Assembly (NCBI GenBank): GCA_030608725.1
Contig: JAUWDP010000056.1
Span: 1 to 6,820, forward strand
Length of the DNA: 6,820 nt
Reading direction: 5' to 3'
Source: Candidatus Bathyarchaeota archaeon
Lineage (GTDB): Archaea; Thermoproteota; Bathyarchaeia; TCS64
How positions within the stretch are numbered: the first letter of the stretch is position 1; the number at the start of each line of letters is the position of its first letter. Below are positions 5,483-6,820 of this stretch, in pieces. The notes beneath the pieces were generated by a model. It did no database searches. It was not told the origin of the DNA and worked only from the letters and a program-made list of their open reading frames with translations. A program made the translations under genes and the position numbers.

Positions 5483-6505
5483 TCAGGTACGCACGGCCTT
5501 AGGAAACTTATCCCGATAGCAGGTGTACGACCCCACCGTCCCAGCAGACAGGATAGCATGGACGACCGCCCTGGCCACGACATCAGCGGCCGAGACCCCT
5601 ATCAGGCTCAGGGCCCGGTCACCGTCCTTTCCGTCCGATGAGCCCTCCCCTGGAAGGCCCTTCCTCCCGGTAGCCACCGTGAACAGCGTGTCACCGTCGA
5701 ACATCGTGTGGGCGGGGTAGATAGCCCTCGCCAACCCGTCGTGAGCCATCTGGGCCACCTTGGTCGCCTGGGACTTGTCGAGCTCCGCATCGGTCGCGAT
5801 CACCCCTATGGTGGTATGCTGACCTTGATTCCGCCTGCGGACTGGGCGGGGCACGAGCCTCGCCTGAAGGTCTCGCCTGAGGCCCCCGAACTCCCCGTCG
5901 AGCTCAAGCCCCCTCGCGTAGAATCCCCCCGTCTCCGGGTCGAACGCCGTCCCGCTGGAGTTCACCGCCACGACGGCCCCCACGGTCACGCCGTTCTCCA
6001 GCAACTCGCTGGCGGTCCCTAGGCCTCCCTTCATGCCCCCCGAGAGGGCGCCCGTCCCGGCTCCCACGTTCCCCTGAGCGACAGGCCCTGCTGTGGCGTC
6101 CTCGCACGCGGCGTAGCCGGACCCCTCGTCGATGTACCGGTCACCCTCGCCCCTGCAGAGGTCGTAGATGACCGCGGCAGGCACGATGGGCACCACCCGG
6201 CCCTCCGCTACGGGGTGGCCGACCCCCCTCTCCTCGAGGAAGCGCATGACGCCCCCCACGGAGTTGAGGCCGTAGGCGCTGCTCCCGCATAGGGCGACGG
6301 CGTCCACTCGTTTGATCCTGTTCACCGGGGATAGGAGGTCGGTCTCCCTAGTCCCCGGGGAGCCCCCCCTGACGTCCACGCCGCAGATGGATCCCTCCGG
6401 GGCGAGGACCACGGTGACCCCCGTGAGGTGCTCCGTATCCGTGAAGTGCCCGACTCTGATGCCCTCGACGTCGGTTATCGCATTGAAGCGTCCAGTCCCA
6501 CTCAT
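5483..6505 (-). CDS. P1 family peptidase (DmpA-like aminopeptidase)
   Basis: A 340-residue member of the DmpA/P1 family of self-cleaving N-terminal-nucleophile hydrolases. Members remove N-terminal residues from peptides or amides, some with D- or beta-amino-acid preference. Signature stretches are GIRVGHFTD (15-23), TGVTVVL (28-34), GGSPGTRETDLLSP (47-60), GSSAYGLNSVGGVMRFLEERG (74-94) and VGAGTGALSGGMKGGLGTAS (147-166). Chain cleavage is expected before the nucleophile in HTTIGVIATDA (230-240); Thr231 or Thr232 would take the place of the Ser in DmpA. No signal peptide is seen. ATG 6505 is preferred because AAGGTGG (6513-6519) lies 7 nt upstream. The longer reading from ATG 6550 begins inside the TATA box and would not be on the transcript. 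The substrate is unknown. Confidence 0.92.
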   Translation of the reverse strand: MSGTGRFNAITDVEGIRVGHFTDTEHLTGVTVVLAPEGSICGVDVRGGSPGTRETDLLSPVNRIKRVDAVALCGSSAYGLNSVGGVMRFLEERGVGHPVAEGRVVPIVPAAVIYDLCRGEGDRYIDEGSGYAACEDATAGPVAQGNVGAGTGALSGGMKGGLGTASELLENGVTVGAVVAVNSSGTAFDPETGGFYARGLELDGEFGGLRRDLQARLVPRPVRRRNQGQHTTIGVIATDAELDKSQATKVAQMAHDGLARAIYPAHTMFDGDTLFTVATGRKGLPGEGSSDGKDGDRALSLIGVSAADVVARAVVHAILSAGTVGSYTCYRDKFPKAVRT

Positions 6506-6512
6506 CCATATG

Positions 6513-6519
6513 CCACCTT
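6513..6519 (-). promoter_or_regulatory. Shine-Dalgarno that fixes the peptidase start
   Basis: AAGGTGG on the minus strand, 7 nt before ATG 6505. It is a strong match to the archaeal 16S 3' end and decides in favour of the shorter protein over the reading from 6550. Confidence 0.7.
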
Positions 6520-6548
6520 TTTCTTGGAGAGCCACGAAGTAAGGCTTC

Positions 6549-6562
6549 ATATTTATAAATAT
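6549..6562 (-). promoter_or_regulatory. Palindromic TATA box of the P1 peptidase gene
   Basis: ATATTTATAAATAT is a perfect 14-bp palindrome with a near-ideal archaeal TATA core, TTTATAAA (6552-6559). A start about 25 nt downstream, near 6530, gives a leader of about 25 nt that carries the Shine-Dalgarno sequence. Because it is symmetric it could also fire rightward, but no gene lies on that side. Confidence 0.75.
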
Positions 6563-6600
6563 CTATACGACACGTCAATGGCTTACGCTAACCTGCTTTT

Positions 6601-6625
6601 AATAAAAATAAAAAAGGAAAGAAAA
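6601..6625 (-). terminator. T-rich terminator of the right-edge gene
   Basis: Read on the minus strand, starting 9 nt after the stop of the partial gene, there is a run of T-tracts broken by few other bases, without a hairpin. This is the typical intrinsic terminator of archaea. It separates that gene from the P1 peptidase promoter, so the two are not an operon. Confidence 0.65.
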
Positions 6626-6633
6626 TGGTAATT

Positions 6634-6819
6634 TTATGGGAAGTTTTCCATGATTCCGTCGATTACCTCACCGAGAGTGATGGGGTATAGGTCGTCATCT
6701 CCCTCGATTAGGTAGCCGCCCATTGCTGTGTGCTGCATGAAGGCTGCGAGTCCAACTGCGTCATCTGCGGTGATCAGTTTAGCCCTGTGGCATCCACCAC
6801 ATGCCCTTGAAGCAGGGCC
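6634..6819 (-). CDS. C-terminal fragment of a CxxCH-containing protein
   Basis: The frame is open from the right window edge to a TAA at 6634-6636, giving the last 61 residues. I do not recognise the family. The visible part starts with a CxxCH motif (ACGGCHRAKLI, codons 6787-6801), which could bind heme c or, in a cytoplasmic protein, a metal such as zinc. Next is an Ala-rich helical stretch ending QHTAMGGYLIEGDDD, and then an acidic, amphipathic C-terminal helix (GEVIDGIMENFP). Codon use fits a real gene: third positions are GC-biased and the T-rich terminator lies right behind the stop. The N-terminus and any signal peptide are outside the window, so location and function stay open. Confidence 0.7.
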   Translation of the reverse strand, partial: GPASRACGGCHRAKLITADDAVGLAAFMQHTAMGGYLIEGDDDLYPITLGEVIDGIMENFP

Positions 6820-6820
6820 G

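Noticed and set aside
5904..6107. Arg/Gly-rich minus-strand frame inside the P1 peptidase.
   Set aside because: It is a shifted frame of the peptidase gene, whose conserved motifs continue unbroken through the region.
1..6820. CRISPR array, insertion sequence, prophage or defence island.
   Set aside because: There are no regularly spaced direct repeats, transposase, integrase or terminal repeats, and the recognised genes are ordinary metabolic and transport families.

Overview
This window looks like the chromosome of an uncultured, probably anaerobic archaeon. Coding regions are GC-rich and gaps between genes are short and AT-rich. Several starts sit behind archaeal-type TATA elements at the expected distance: a 4Fe-4S protein looks leaderless, and a P1 peptidase has a TTTATAAA box followed by a Shine-Dalgarno sequence. 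At least one gene ends in a T-run terminator without a hairpin. The anaerobic sulfatase-maturase homologue and the double-cluster iron-sulfur protein fit an oxygen-poor habitat. The phylum cannot be fixed from these genes.

Layout, left to right: a promoter region (1-115); a radical SAM/SPASM anaerobic sulfatase-maturating enzyme (+); tail-to-tail with it, a dienelactone-hydrolase-family alpha/beta hydrolase (-); upstream of that on the same strand, a 12-helix MFS transporter (-); a divergent promoter region; a membrane-anchored protein with an outside domain (+); tail-to-tail with it, a QueG-like double 4Fe-4S protein (-); a second divergent region; a 49-residue ORF (+); a 178-base gap without a gene; a P1-family (DmpA-like) self-processing aminopeptidase (-); and, at the right edge, the C-terminal 61 residues of a CxxCH-containing protein (-).

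The genes do not form one obvious pathway. Most have their own promoter and many are convergent, as is usual for core-genome housekeeping or accessory metabolism in archaea. No mobile element, CRISPR array, tRNA or rRNA was seen. The MFS carrier and the hydrolase are the only tandem pair that might cooperate.

The most unusual signal is a family of alternating CG palindromes built on GCGCGC. By eye the hexamer occurs at seven loci; six are in the roughly 12 % of the window that is non-coding. The exact 10-mer TGCGCGCGCA lies 31 nt before the maturase start and 29 nt before the transporter start. This suggests a shared operator or a genome-wide intergenic element. Upstream signals also move three starts downstream from the longest ORF: hydrolase to 1990, 4Fe-4S protein to 4972, P1 peptidase to 6505.
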